A DNA stretch of 64,000 bases from Ignavibacteriales bacterium (GCA_003562775.1 PWTU01000538.1:1-64000), one strand, 5' to 3'. Positions 29,987-40,394 are shown, numbered from the stretch's first letter. The notes: generated by a model not told the origin, from the letters alone. Numbers and translations are program-made.

Positions 29987-30577
29987 ATGTTGACACGTAA
30001 TTACCCTCTCGCACTTCTTTTTGGATTTCTCGTATTACTGGTCGGTTGTGATAATTTTGAGAATCCCGTTAGCAGTCCCGAAGTAGCTGCACTCGAAGAG
30101 GACGCTGTACAAGCATTGAATTTTGTAAAATTACCCAAACCGGACGGTATCTTCAAACCATCGGAGAATACCGAAGTTTCCGCGACCATATCCCCGCGAA
30201 CCGGCGGTAGACTTGCATTAGATTACTCCGACGGTTCCGTTCGAATTCAGGCAAGTCTGCATTTTGCCCCAGGATCCGTTAACGAAAATGTAGATGTTAC
30301 TATGGAGTTAGTTTATGATTCGGATGCATTGGAATTTAAATTTTCAAAATCAGGTACAACGTTTTTAAAACCGGGTAGATTTTCAGTTAACGCGCGTGGG
30401 CTTGATTTGGAGGGAGTTGAAGATTTAAAATTGGTTTATTATAATAACGATACAGAAGATTGGGAAGAGGCAGAAGAGATCGATCCACAGATGCTTCGTT
30501 ATAATGTAAAAACGGGACAATTACAGTGCATAAACGCGCCGATTAATCACTTCTCCCGGTATGCATTTGCATTTTAA
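29987..30577 (+). CDS. Lipoprotein of unknown function (paralogue of 24760..25338)
   Basis: Lipobox LLVGCDNFENP; shared TISPxTGGxL, FAPGSV/FEPGSV, SVNxRGLDL, GQLQC, HFSRYAFAF. Confidence 0.8.
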   Translation: MLTRNYPLALLFGFLVLLVGCDNFENPVSSPEVAALEEDAVQALNFVKLPKPDGIFKPSENTEVSATISPRTGGRLALDYSDGSVRIQASLHFAPGSVNENVDVTMELVYDSDALEFKFSKSGTTFLKPGRFSVNARGLDLEGVEDLKLVYYNNDTEDWEEAEEIDPQMLRYNVKTGQLQCINAPINHFSRYAFAF

Positions 30578-30627
30578 GTTTAATGAATAATGCCCGGTAA
30601 AAAAGCGTCATCTTATCAAAGGACGAT

Positions 30628-31947
30628 ATGAAACTGAGCGAATTATTAGTAGATAAATCAAATTATTCTACAACAGATAAAAAATTGGTAATGGGGCAGG
30701 ATCGTGCGAAAGACCTTGAACTGATACTTAATGTTGTTCAAACCATCAATAAGTCTCTTATACTTGATGAAGTTTTACAACTGGTACTCGATAATGCAAT
30801 CAAGGTAACAAAAGCCGAGCGGGGTTTTCTGATTCTCCGGGACGAAGAAGAGAAGCTGGAATGCGTCCTTGCACGGGATGCATTGGGAAACCCGTTACCC
30901 GAAGATGCGTATCAAATTAGCGATACAATCGTTCACGACGTTTTTACTACATCGGAATCAATATGCGTCGAAAATGCTCAGACCGACAACCGGTTCGAGC
31001 AAAGCCGGAGCATTATGTCGCTCCGGCTGGAAACAATATTATGCTCGCCGCTTGTCGTTCGTAACGAAAAAATCGGTGTTATCTATGTAGACAGCCGGTC
31101 AATTCAGCCGGTCAACCGGGATGAGATAGTCGATCTTTTTGAAATTCTTGCGGGCCAGGCAGCAATTGCAATAAAGAATGCACAACTGTATGATAATTTA
31201 CAAAAAGCATTTCAGGATGTGCAAATTGCCAATGAACAGCTTATCAAATCCGAACGGATGGTTTCCAAGGGTGAAATTGCAGCGGAAATTAGTCACGAAT
31301 TAAAAAATCTTGTCAACGTAGTGCTCCTGCAACTGCAATCCCTCGAAAGATCGATAACAAAGAATCCCGCCTTACAATCTTCCACCGAGATCCAAAAACT
31401 GAAAGATTCAGTGGTTTCGGTTCAACGGATCGGTGAATTTGCACAGGGACTGCTCGAATCGTCGCCGTTAAGAGTTGATAAAATACCCGGCGACATAAAC
31501 GAGCAAATAAAACATATAGTTAAATTCATCAGAACATTAAAACGGTATCAGAAAGCTACAATTAAACTTTCTCTTGATCCGAATGTTCCGGTATTTCCGT
31601 TCGACGAAAAACAAACACAGCAGGTAATGCTGAATTTGCTGAACAATTCCGTCGAAGCATATAATGAAGCGACTATTAAAATTTCAACCAGGTTTTACCC
31701 GACGAAAGAGCTTGTACAAATAGTTGTTAGTGATAACGGCCCCGGCATAGAACAGGAGGTCCTGAAAAAATTACTGAAGAGTAAGATTACAACCAAACCC
31801 GACGGCCACGGCTATGGTTTGCCGATCTGCAGAAAGATAATCGAAAATCACGGCGGCACGATGGAAGTCGAATCGGCAATCAATAAAGGCGCCAAATTCT
31901 ATTTAACACTTTCGACAATAGAGGACTTCGAAAACACCGACGATTAA
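30628..31947 (+). CDS. GAF-domain histidine kinase (paralogue of 28307..29620)
   Basis: Near-colinear with HK1: ISHELKNLVNVVLLQLQ, LLNNSVEAYNEATIKI, VVSDNGPGIEQE, GYGLPICRKIIENHGG. Confidence 0.92.
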   Translation: MKLSELLVDKSNYSTTDKKLVMGQDRAKDLELILNVVQTINKSLILDEVLQLVLDNAIKVTKAERGFLILRDEEEKLECVLARDALGNPLPEDAYQISDTIVHDVFTTSESICVENAQTDNRFEQSRSIMSLRLETILCSPLVVRNEKIGVIYVDSRSIQPVNRDEIVDLFEILAGQAAIAIKNAQLYDNLQKAFQDVQIANEQLIKSERMVSKGEIAAEISHELKNLVNVVLLQLQSLERSITKNPALQSSTEIQKLKDSVVSVQRIGEFAQGLLESSPLRVDKIPGDINEQIKHIVKFIRTLKRYQKATIKLSLDPNVPVFPFDEKQTQQVMLNLLNNSVEAYNEATIKISTRFYPTKELVQIVVSDNGPGIEQEVLKKLLKSKITTKPDGHGYGLPICRKIIENHGGTMEVESAINKGAKFYLTLSTIEDFENTDD

Positions 31948-34900
31948 AAGAACACTCTCACTTCTCCTCTTCCCTGATGGATTAACGGGCGGTCGTGCTC
32001 GGCGCGGCCGTCGTATTGTATTGATGCCTGTATAAACCGACTAATACGGTAATCAAACGTTACGCGCCACAACCAGCTCAACCCTTCTACCCGCCCTCCG
32101 GTCAATTCAAACGGCAGTGAATATCGCAGCAAATCATCAGGCCGGTTTTGCCTGAGAAGTACTTGTTCCCGTGAGAACTCGGTCCGGAACTGTCCCCGGG
32201 CTTGGATAGAATACAATAAACGGAGCGTCTGTGCATTAATCGACGCATTGATAGGGTATTCGGGAAATTCATCAACGGCGGAGGTTATTTCCATAACAAA
32301 TCCTACCTCGATGCGGGGCTGCGGGCGATATGAAAGATCGGATGTGATCGCATTCGATGTAATCGCACGCTCCCGGTTGCTCGGCTGGGTAGCAATTACT
32401 CTGTCGCGTCGATTTATTACATCAACCTGATGCCCGATTTCTTCGACAAGCTGCCAGCGCAACCTGACCGACCGCTCAATGTAATTTGCCGTCTCAACAC
32501 CGAGACTGAACTGATTCAATCCCTTCCGCTCCATATATCGAAACCGCATTGAGAATTCACGGCTCCGTTCGTTAAGAAACACATCCTGCGTAATCATCTG
32601 ACTGCCGACGATGGTATTCTCCTGATCCCGAAAACTTGAAAGACGCATGAGATAAATATTGCTTGTCTGCGGATCGCGGCTCTTTTCCTCGAGCCGTAAA
32701 TTGGTGTCGGTCGAAAATCGCCGAATCAGTCCGGTAAAGAAACCGTTTCCTTCTTCTATAATCCTCGATGGTATTAGACGCAAACGGATATTTGACCGCA
32801 AATCGACAACCGGAAACAGCTCATCGGTCGGAACGGTCACGGCAATATAATCGCCGTCGAACCGCACAAGCTCGAATTCATCCTCATCTGCCATACCGGT
32901 GTTGTTCAGATCGCCGAGATACCGGTAGTTCCCCGTACCTTTGGGTACGCGTACGAAAACCCGCTCCATACGCGCCGACCGCTGCGTTGTTACTTCATAA
33001 AATAAATCGCTTTCAATAAACCGCTGAAGCGGTGCATATCGGGATTGACTCCGAATAAGAATGGTCTCATTGTCGCTGCGTCCTTCCTGACGGAATACTT
33101 CATGAACATTTTTATTGCGATAGGTAAAATCTACACGCGATGAAAATGTGTTCCAGTCGCGCAACCGCCACGATGTCCGGCTTGTTATGGATTCGGATTC
33201 GGGGGTTTTCGCGCCTCTTAAGAATTCCGTATCCTCCCGATATTCCAGCTCGGTCGATATACTCATTCGGGCAATCTCATCGATCTCAAGACGCGGGGAT
33301 ATCCGGTAAAATGAAAAGCTGCCTGCAATCAATGAATCTGACGGAACGGACCGGACACTTCTGTCTTCCTGCTCGAAAAATACGCCCGGGGTTATACGTG
33401 TTCGATCCTTCACCTGCCAGTTATAAAACAATCTCCCTTGCTGGCGCATCCAATCACCCCGCCGGGATTGTAACATATCATCGCTGTTAATAGATTCAAT
33501 ATAGTATCGTAAAGAAGGCAGCGAACTTCCTTCGACCTGTACTATTGCATCATAACGCTCGGAGTGAAATAAATCGCCGCGTGATATTGCACCGTATGAA
33601 CTGACGAGAACCACCTCTCCCACCGGATTGTACGCTATCGACGCCTGGCGCATCATCTCATCACCGGTAATCTCATCGCTGAGGTCCCACTGCCGGTTGA
33701 ATTCAATCTCATTCATTCTATCCATCGATACAAAATGACTGTCGACATACCGCTGACGGAAATCTATATCGAATGATCCGATGTTCCGGTTCATTACTTT
33801 CACATCGCCCGGTGAATATGACATTCCGAAAAGATACGCACCTCCATCGTTATGCTCATTGTCGAGTGATGAAAACCGGTTCCCGTCGAAACTGCTGAAT
33901 GAATATTCACCGAGAACATTTAAATCTCCAACAACATTATAGTGCATCGCCGCATTGCCAATTTGATGTAACTGCGGCATCGGCAGAAATTGCACGGGGA
34001 GATAACTTCCCGTTTCAGGTCCGGAATATTCAAATTGTCCGCCTGCAATCCGGCGATAGTCCCCTCTTCCTTCACCGACGTATGAAAAACTAATGCTATA
34101 GATTGCGTCCGGTGCACCGGGATCGAAGTCGTAATAGGTAACCGTTTCATCTGCAATAGTCGTATCCCGCCGGATATACTGTCCGTTGCCTCTACCCGTC
34201 TCACTATTCACCCCTACTTCACGCACACTGCTCCGTGATGCCTTAAAGCGATCGGTTCCACTCTGACTTAATATCTGTCTTTCTTCTTCACCCAGTATAA
34301 AATCGATAGGCGAGTTTTGATCGTCGCTCTCGCGGTAATATCCCAAGCTGAGCGACATTCGATCGTCGATCAACGTTTGTTCGGTGTTTGCAGCAAAAAA
34401 ATTGCGGTTATACTGACGATCCGTATATTCAAAATCGATAACAATTCTGCTTGCGGAGGTAATAAGCCGTTGCGCGGTAAAAACCACTTCACCGTTGCCG
34501 TATTCAATGACATAGTCGTTATTTTCACCGCGTGTCATGCGTTGCCCATCGATGTACACCCGTTCTGATCCGGGCACGATAATAATAGCACGTTCGTTAT
34601 TGCGTCCGGTAAGCCGGTACGGTCCCTGTACTCCCTCCTGCCCGCGAAATTCCATCGTATGAAATTTTCCCCTTATACTGGCGCCGGCAATCATAACTTC
34701 CCCGTCGCCGTACCCCGCGCGATATTGGTACTGCCCCATAGCTCCCTGCAAGCGCCTGTTGAGACGTGAGAACTCCGTCCCGGTTACCTCTAAATCAAAA
34801 TCGCCGAAGGTTGCCCTGTAATCGTCGCTAAATATTTGTATATACACTTTATCCAATTCGCGGAGAGTTTGCGTCGTTCCCTCGGGTTGAATGGGTGTAT

Positions 34901-35480
34901 TCTCATCGGTGAGCGTCGCGGCAATCTCTACCTGGTCGGAAAGGTTGCCGGATAATTGCATTCGAAAACCGGATTGCAGGGTTAAGTCGCGATTGGTGCC
35001 GATGCTCAACCCCCGTATCAAGCTGCCGCTTGTCCTCAATTGAGACGTAAAGATATCGTCGAGCGTGAACGAGCGGCGGGGCATTACGGCGCGCCGGGGT
35101 TCATCTTCATCCGTAGTATCCTCGGCAAATTCATAAAGACGATAGATATCGCTGAACATCAGGGGTAAATACCGGTAGGTTACCCGAAGCAACACCGGTT
35201 CAAATTCATCAGATTCGTATGGAATTGCATGGAGGTCCAAAATTCCGTAACGATAATCTATCGAATAATGGTTATCGCGTTCAAGGTGCATGACGCCGTT
35301 CAGTATCACCTTTTCGGATCCTGTGAGTATAAATTTGTTTTCGAGCGATAGTGTGGTATCCGGGCTGGAAATGGAATACTGTGCATGTCCTTCTATGCCG
35401 GGCTTTTCCTGAGACAAAACGGCAAGCGGCAGAATGATTAAAACAATCAGAAATATGTAACTTTTTTGAGCCAGGCGCAT
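31944..35480 (-). CDS. Large (1178 aa) putative outer-membrane/surface beta-rich protein
   Basis: Signal peptide MRLAQKSYIFLIVLIILPLAVLSQ; long alternating beta-strand pattern, terminal aromatic residues (GEVRVFF). Family not identified. Confidence 0.6.
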   Translation of the reverse strand: MRLAQKSYIFLIVLIILPLAVLSQEKPGIEGHAQYSISSPDTTLSLENKFILTGSEKVILNGVMHLERDNHYSIDYRYGILDLHAIPYESDEFEPVLLRVTYRYLPLMFSDIYRLYEFAEDTTDEDEPRRAVMPRRSFTLDDIFTSQLRTSGSLIRGLSIGTNRDLTLQSGFRMQLSGNLSDQVEIAATLTDENTPIQPEGTTQTLRELDKVYIQIFSDDYRATFGDFDLEVTGTEFSRLNRRLQGAMGQYQYRAGYGDGEVMIAGASIRGKFHTMEFRGQEGVQGPYRLTGRNNERAIIIVPGSERVYIDGQRMTRGENNDYVIEYGNGEVVFTAQRLITSASRIVIDFEYTDRQYNRNFFAANTEQTLIDDRMSLSLGYYRESDDQNSPIDFILGEEERQILSQSGTDRFKASRSSVREVGVNSETGRGNGQYIRRDTTIADETVTYYDFDPGAPDAIYSISFSYVGEGRGDYRRIAGGQFEYSGPETGSYLPVQFLPMPQLHQIGNAAMHYNVVGDLNVLGEYSFSSFDGNRFSSLDNEHNDGGAYLFGMSYSPGDVKVMNRNIGSFDIDFRQRYVDSHFVSMDRMNEIEFNRQWDLSDEITGDEMMRQASIAYNPVGEVVLVSSYGAISRGDLFHSERYDAIVQVEGSSLPSLRYYIESINSDDMLQSRRGDWMRQQGRLFYNWQVKDRTRITPGVFFEQEDRSVRSVPSDSLIAGSFSFYRISPRLEIDEIARMSISTELEYREDTEFLRGAKTPESESITSRTSWRLRDWNTFSSRVDFTYRNKNVHEVFRQEGRSDNETILIRSQSRYAPLQRFIESDLFYEVTTQRSARMERVFVRVPKGTGNYRYLGDLNNTGMADEDEFELVRFDGDYIAVTVPTDELFPVVDLRSNIRLRLIPSRIIEEGNGFFTGLIRRFSTDTNLRLEEKSRDPQTSNIYLMRLSSFRDQENTIVGSQMITQDVFLNERSREFSMRFRYMERKGLNQFSLGVETANYIERSVRLRWQLVEEIGHQVDVINRRDRVIATQPSNRERAITSNAITSDLSYRPQPRIEVGFVMEITSAVDEFPEYPINASINAQTLRLLYSIQARGQFRTEFSREQVLLRQNRPDDLLRYSLPFELTGGRVEGLSWLWRVTFDYRISRFIQASIQYDGRAEHDRPLIHQGRGEVRVFF

Positions 35481-35758
35481 CTTACTTTGTGAGCCGGTCT
35501 ATCAATCCGGATTATTATCTTTGTGGTTTATCTTGAGAATCTGTTTACACCGTAGAAAAAACCATGCGCCTCCATTGGCAGGTCGTGGTACTCCTGTAGA
35601 TTAATGTGAATGTACAGCATTTTTTCGCTTAATACCATAACTATATATATTACAAAATAAGAAAATTAAAATCAAAAACGGAACAGATCCTCTCAAACAA
35701 CGTCTAAAATCATATTGGTTCACAAAATACTTGATCACCGTCTCATTAAGGAGACTAT

Positions 35759-36073
35759 ATGACTGCCCGCATTTTTTTACTGATTATGATTCTGTGTGCG
35801 CCATTCTTCATTATACCACAGGACATACCAAAATCGCCTGAATTCTTGAGAGACGAATCCGGAAAAATCACAGGCGTATTATTGGACGACACATACTATT
35901 TCATTAAAATTGTACCGGCAGATACGATACGTACTGTTCCGATGCCACTCTATGCACCGCATAAATGGTGGCGGTATTTTGGAGATGATTCTCTCCATTA
36001 TATTTTGCCGGATTCACTTCTACGGTATTTGCCGGACTCGCTTCGGGTACCGCGTGAGGATTATGATGAATGA
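35759..36073 (+). CDS. Small secreted hypothetical protein
   Basis: Signal peptide MTARIFLLIMILCAPFFIIPQ; preceded by aaggag. Confidence 0.6.
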   Translation: MTARIFLLIMILCAPFFIIPQDIPKSPEFLRDESGKITGVLLDDTYYFIKIVPADTIRTVPMPLYAPHKWWRYFGDDSLHYILPDSLLRYLPDSLRVPREDYDE

Positions 36074-36083
36074 GAAACGGAAG

Positions 36084-36110
36084 GAGTACCGCAGGAGGGG
36101 TAAACCCACA
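36084..36110 (-). other. Partial copy of tRNA-Leu 3' (T-arm/acceptor) sequence
   Basis: gagtaccgcaggaggggtaaacccaca versus gagtgccgcaggagggggtcgaacccaca at the tRNA 3' end (37513-37541): a 12-nt exact core ccgcaggagggg plus flanking matches with small indels. Confidence 0.5.
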
Positions 36111-36158
36111 GTGTGAGAAATTTCGAATCTGAATGTTTTTCTTTATTTGTACATCATA

Positions 36159-37343
36159 TTAATATTCAGCCATTAATTTGAGCTGACCCGTCATCAGCAA
36201 CAATTCTGAAAACGCGGAGAGCACCTCTTCGGCTGTAAAATTGCAATGACCGTATCGTTCGACGAGTATTGAGAACTGAAGATTACGGGGCGTCGCTTTC
36301 TCCTGATACCGTTCCATGTGCCACGCAGGTATTATCGCGTCGAGGCTCGTGTGCATTACTACAAGGGGTATGTTCAGTACCCCCGAGGTTTCATAATGTG
36401 TCTGCACGTAATGGAACGCGGATGCCTCACCGGTGAACCGTTCGACTCCCGCGTTAAGCGCCGTGTCGTCCAGCGACCCGGTGTAAACACGATCCGTATT
36501 ATCGTACATGAAACCTCCCATCACGTTAACCGCGTCGTTTGTGGCGAATACCTGATACCAGAGAACATCCGTGATTGTTTCAATGAACGATTGAGGATTA
36601 TCGCGATCGACAGGGGCTTTAGTAACGGCGATTAATTGTTCGGTTTCGTTCGGATTCGCCGCCACGGCATCGGCAATTCCGGGGAGTAATGTTGACCAGC
36701 GGGTAATGAATTCCAAATCTATTCTCCCGGGGTCTTTCCAAACGGACCACCCCTCGATTTTATCCGCAAAGAAGTAATCAAAAACAACACGGAAGTCACC
36801 GAAATAATCGAGCTGCGACTGGAAATCTCCGTAGGGTCCGCATACCGCCATCCCGCCGTCGAATACCTCAGGTAATTTTTCGATAACGTGCCCCGTTACG
36901 AGTCCCCCCAGCGATGCTCCCACCATATAAATTATATCAACCGTGTGATTGGTCAGGACTCTGACATTTTTCACAATACTTCCGATGTCTTCTACCGCCT
37001 GCGGCAGTACGAGTCCGTTCTTATGATAACCGGTCGTTGCCCATCCGTATCCGAGTACTTCAAGATATTCTGAAAGAAAATCTATGCCGGATAGCTGATG
37101 ATCGCCGTACGGGGACGAATATCCGGGAGCTATCATAATCAGATTGCGGTTCCAGTTTTCAGGAATGTACGTCTCCCATAGAGCACCGCTTGCCAGAACG
37201 CCTCCCCGGTGTATAGGCAGTACAAGTTCATCCAATGGATCCGGTTCAGTGGAAGATTCACATCCGGAAAGGAGGAGCATAAGTGAAAACAATAGAACGG
37301 CCGGTAACCCCGTACTCATTTTCAGCAAAAAAGAAATTTTCAT
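36159..37343 (-). CDS. Alpha/beta-hydrolase-fold lipoprotein
   Basis: Lipobox LLLSGCESS; IMIAPGYSSPYGDH, nucleophile elbow VGASLGG, VVMHTSLDAIIP, late His (GHCNF). Confidence 0.75.
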   Translation of the reverse strand: MKISFLLKMSTGLPAVLLFSLMLLLSGCESSTEPDPLDELVLPIHRGGVLASGALWETYIPENWNRNLIMIAPGYSSPYGDHQLSGIDFLSEYLEVLGYGWATTGYHKNGLVLPQAVEDIGSIVKNVRVLTNHTVDIIYMVGASLGGLVTGHVIEKLPEVFDGGMAVCGPYGDFQSQLDYFGDFRVVFDYFFADKIEGWSVWKDPGRIDLEFITRWSTLLPGIADAVAANPNETEQLIAVTKAPVDRDNPQSFIETITDVLWYQVFATNDAVNVMGGFMYDNTDRVYTGSLDDTALNAGVERFTGEASAFHYVQTHYETSGVLNIPLVVMHTSLDAIIPAWHMERYQEKATPRNLQFSILVERYGHCNFTAEEVLSAFSELLLMTGQLKLMAEY

Positions 37344-37515
37344 TTACATACGCCTTGTTAATGTTAACAGGAGATGGATTCCAGAATAACTATTACGATA
37401 TAAATTATGAGGGCTTCACTCAAATTATACTCCGGGTATCATAACAGCCGGATAGGAGCAGTTGAGTCGGTCAGTTTGTGCAAGGCATCGGTCTTGACGG
37501 ACGTTCTTTTGAGAG

Positions 37516-37604
<89 letters not shown>

Positions 37605-37647
37605 TTGTGTGTTTTAATATACAAAATGTCCGTCGTGAAGGCAAATA

Positions 37648-38589
37648 TTATTTTATTACCGACGCAGACCGCCATCGAATGCGCTCGGCAGAGTCGGTAA
37701 TTCTACGCGGTTGTTTTTCATCAATATCCATTACATATATTTGCGGCGTGTTTTCGCGTTCAAGTTGTGCGCAGAAAATTATCTCCCTGCTGCCCGGGAT
37801 CCAGCGGGGAAACAAAATCGGATCTGCCGTCACAGGCATCGATACAAGCGTTTCCCGTCTGCCGCCCGGTTCTTTTAGATAATATAACCTCCTCGACCGC
37901 ACCCCGCTGAATACTATCCCTTCATCCACCGGATGAACCGATGCATGGCTATACCAGTCGGATCGTGTCTCTGCTACCGGTTCCGGATTCCCCCTTCCGC
38001 TTATACGCATGCGCATTAAATTACGATGTCGAAACGGCAGATTGTAATAAACCCATTCTCCGTCACCCGAAAAAGCAGGCAGCATCGCTCCGAATCTTTC
38101 ATCGGTAATTTTTCTCATATATGAAGAATGTGCAGTATCACCCGCCGTCCCAACGTTGATGACAAATACTTGATGAATACCATCGTAAACCGAAGTGAAC
38201 GTTATTTTTTCTCCTTCGGGAGACCAGCGCGGGTTTCGCACCGGGACCGGAGAGGTCAGGCATATATCATCCATCGTATCAAATGATAACAGATGGAGAC
38301 ATCTGCCTTCTTTATCCGCGACATAAGCAATTCGTTTGCCGTCGGGCGAAGCATCGGGCATACTGCCTTCAACTAATCGCACCCAGCCGGAGCCGTCGAG
38401 ATTCATCAGATATATGTAACTTGTACCGCCGCGAAATCCCTCGGACACAATTTTCGGTTGATCAAACTCGATAGTGATAGTTTCCGGAGAACGAAGAATC
38501 AAAAACCATATCGTAATCAATGCAATCAGCGGTACGCTGATCATGAGGAGTAAAATAGTGAGTGTACCGATGTTACTTCTTTTACACAT
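37648..38589 (-). CDS. TolB-like beta-propeller protein, membrane-anchored
   Basis: Repeated TolB-type motifs: PDASPDGKRIAYVAD, NPRWSPEGEKITFTSVYDG, LPAFSGDGEWVYYN, FPRWIPGSREIIFCAQ; N-terminal TM segment. Confidence 0.8.
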   Translation of the reverse strand: MCKRSNIGTLTILLLMISVPLIALITIWFLILRSPETITIEFDQPKIVSEGFRGGTSYIYLMNLDGSGWVRLVEGSMPDASPDGKRIAYVADKEGRCLHLLSFDTMDDICLTSPVPVRNPRWSPEGEKITFTSVYDGIHQVFVINVGTAGDTAHSSYMRKITDERFGAMLPAFSGDGEWVYYNLPFRHRNLMRMRISGRGNPEPVAETRSDWYSHASVHPVDEGIVFSGVRSRRLYYLKEPGGRRETLVSMPVTADPILFPRWIPGSREIIFCAQLERENTPQIYVMDIDEKQPRRITDSAERIRWRSASVIK

Positions 38590-38606
38590 CTTATACCTCT
38601 GTAGAT

Positions 38607-39638
38607 TTATTGATTTTTCAGTAAATCAATCGCGCGCTCAAGAATCGTATCTATCTGCAATTGATAATCGCGAGCGGTAATGTTAATCTGCAAATCGGGT
38701 ACTATACCGATTCCTTCCAACTGAGTGAGATCCGTCGGGAGTTGCCGCCACACCGGAAGACGGTATCCCCATTCGTTCGGCAGTTCACGAAATACCGGAT
38801 TTCCCAACCCGCCGCCGGTGGTATCACCGTAATGCGTAACATGCGGCAGTTCTTTCATCGCGAGTGTAAAATCCTCGGCGGCGCTGAATGTGGATCTATT
38901 GGTCAACAATACTACCGGATTACGATACTGTATTTTTCCACCGGGAGCAATCGTTCGTTCCTGCAAACCGGTAAAATCCGTATGCCGGGGACCGTTCCGG
39001 AATTGCACGTAGGAATACACACGCCGACGGTCGGTGAAGCGTCTGGCGATGAAGTTTGCATCTCCACTGCTTCCTCCGCCGTTATGGCGAACATCGACGA
39101 TAATTCCTTTGAGATCTTTTAGTTCTTCGATTACCTCATCGATAGATTCAACCCATCTTCCGTCCCCCGCAAAACTTTCGATATAAATGTATCCTATCGA
39201 ACCGATTTTCCCGTAATGGATATTTCCATTACCGGTCACCTTTTTGTCAGACGACAGATACCTGTTTTCAATAAAATTAAAATAGAAGTTTTGAGGATAT
39301 TGATCGTACCAACCGGTATATGACGACGTTCCGTAGGGAGTATACACATTAACGTGCCCATCCCTGAGTGACGCCAACATTTCCGATATAATTTGAAATA
39401 ATTGTTGACTGTTCAGATCGTTATTTATCCGGGGGCTGTACGCTGTATAGATAGAATCCCAATCAACCTGCTTTTCGATAAAGAACGGATAATAGCGGTC
39501 GAATTCATTCCATACCAGATTGAAAATCTCTACCGGTTCAGTTGGTATATCGGGATTGATAAAAAGCTCGCTGCATCCCGTACATGCAACGATAATAAGG
39601 ATAAATACTATGAGAGCCGTTCGGTTCACTTTAGTCAT
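38607..39638 (-). CDS. S41-family (C-terminal processing-like) peptidase, lipoprotein
   Basis: Lipobox VACTGCSE; GIIVDVRHNGGGSSGDANFIARRF, VVLLTNRSTFSAAEDFTLAMK. Confidence 0.85.
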   Translation of the reverse strand: MTKVNRTALIVFILIIVACTGCSELFINPDIPTEPVEIFNLVWNEFDRYYPFFIEKQVDWDSIYTAYSPRINNDLNSQQLFQIISEMLASLRDGHVNVYTPYGTSSYTGWYDQYPQNFYFNFIENRYLSSDKKVTGNGNIHYGKIGSIGYIYIESFAGDGRWVESIDEVIEELKDLKGIIVDVRHNGGGSSGDANFIARRFTDRRRVYSYVQFRNGPRHTDFTGLQERTIAPGGKIQYRNPVVLLTNRSTFSAAEDFTLAMKELPHVTHYGDTTGGGLGNPVFRELPNEWGYRLPVWRQLPTDLTQLEGIGIVPDLQINITARDYQLQIDTILERAIDLLKNQ

Positions 39639-39641
39639 ATA

Positions 39642-40394
39642 TTATATCCTGTACCCGAATAACACCATAATTTGATCACGCGCCGATTTGAAATCCTGCG
39701 GCGTCTCGTGTCGATAGTAATTAAAGGTATATGTCATTTCGATCTGAATCCTGCTTGTGATCAGATGCCGGTATGATAGCAGCGCTTCCATTTGCCGGTA
39801 CGAATCGAAAAACTGAAAAGTACCCTGTATCGGTCCCCGGACCGAATAGGGTGAATGATATATTAATGCGACAGCCGAGGCAGCCATCCTGGTCCGCACC
39901 TCGCCCCCTTTCCCGATCATATAATACGCCTCGATAGAAGGATGGAACGATGTTATATATTCTGCAAAAATTTCGTTTCTGTTCTGGAAATAATAATGAT
40001 CGCGATGGGTAAAAAAATTATCAAAATAAAAACCACCGAAAAACCGCACCCGGTCGTCAAAAAGCGATGCAATGTGGTGAACGTACCCGCCCTGAACTTG
40101 TATGCGAAAATACTCTTCAAACATCCTTTCCTGCCGTACGCTGGACGGCGTAAATGTTCCGGTATTGTATCCAAACACAATCCGGTGATGACCGCGGGCG
40201 GTGTTACGCACGTATTGCACAGAAACGGGCACTGCCGTATCCTGATACCGCAACGGTGATGCATGGTGATCTATAAAAAACTGAGATGTATAGCCCGCCC
40301 CGGCACTGATTATATGTTTTGGTTCGGTACGAATTTGAGAGGCAGCCACCTGCACTATAAAAAAAACCACTAATACTACAACAAAATTTCTCAT
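39642..40394 (-). CDS. Hypothetical outer-membrane protein
   Basis: Signal peptide MRNFVVVLVVFFIVQVAASQ; aromatic-rich beta-strand pattern, ends MVLFGYRI. Confidence 0.6.
   Translation of the reverse strand: MRNFVVVLVVFFIVQVAASQIRTEPKHIISAGAGYTSQFFIDHHASPLRYQDTAVPVSVQYVRNTARGHHRIVFGYNTGTFTPSSVRQERMFEEYFRIQVQGGYVHHIASLFDDRVRFFGGFYFDNFFTHRDHYYFQNRNEIFAEYITSFHPSIEAYYMIGKGGEVRTRMAASAVALIYHSPYSVRGPIQGTFQFFDSYRQMEALLSYRHLITSRIQIEMTYTFNYYRHETPQDFKSARDQIMVLFGYRI

Noticed and set aside
36084-36110. Second complete tRNA gene
   Set aside because: Only the T-arm/acceptor 3' portion is present; no anticodon or D-arm.
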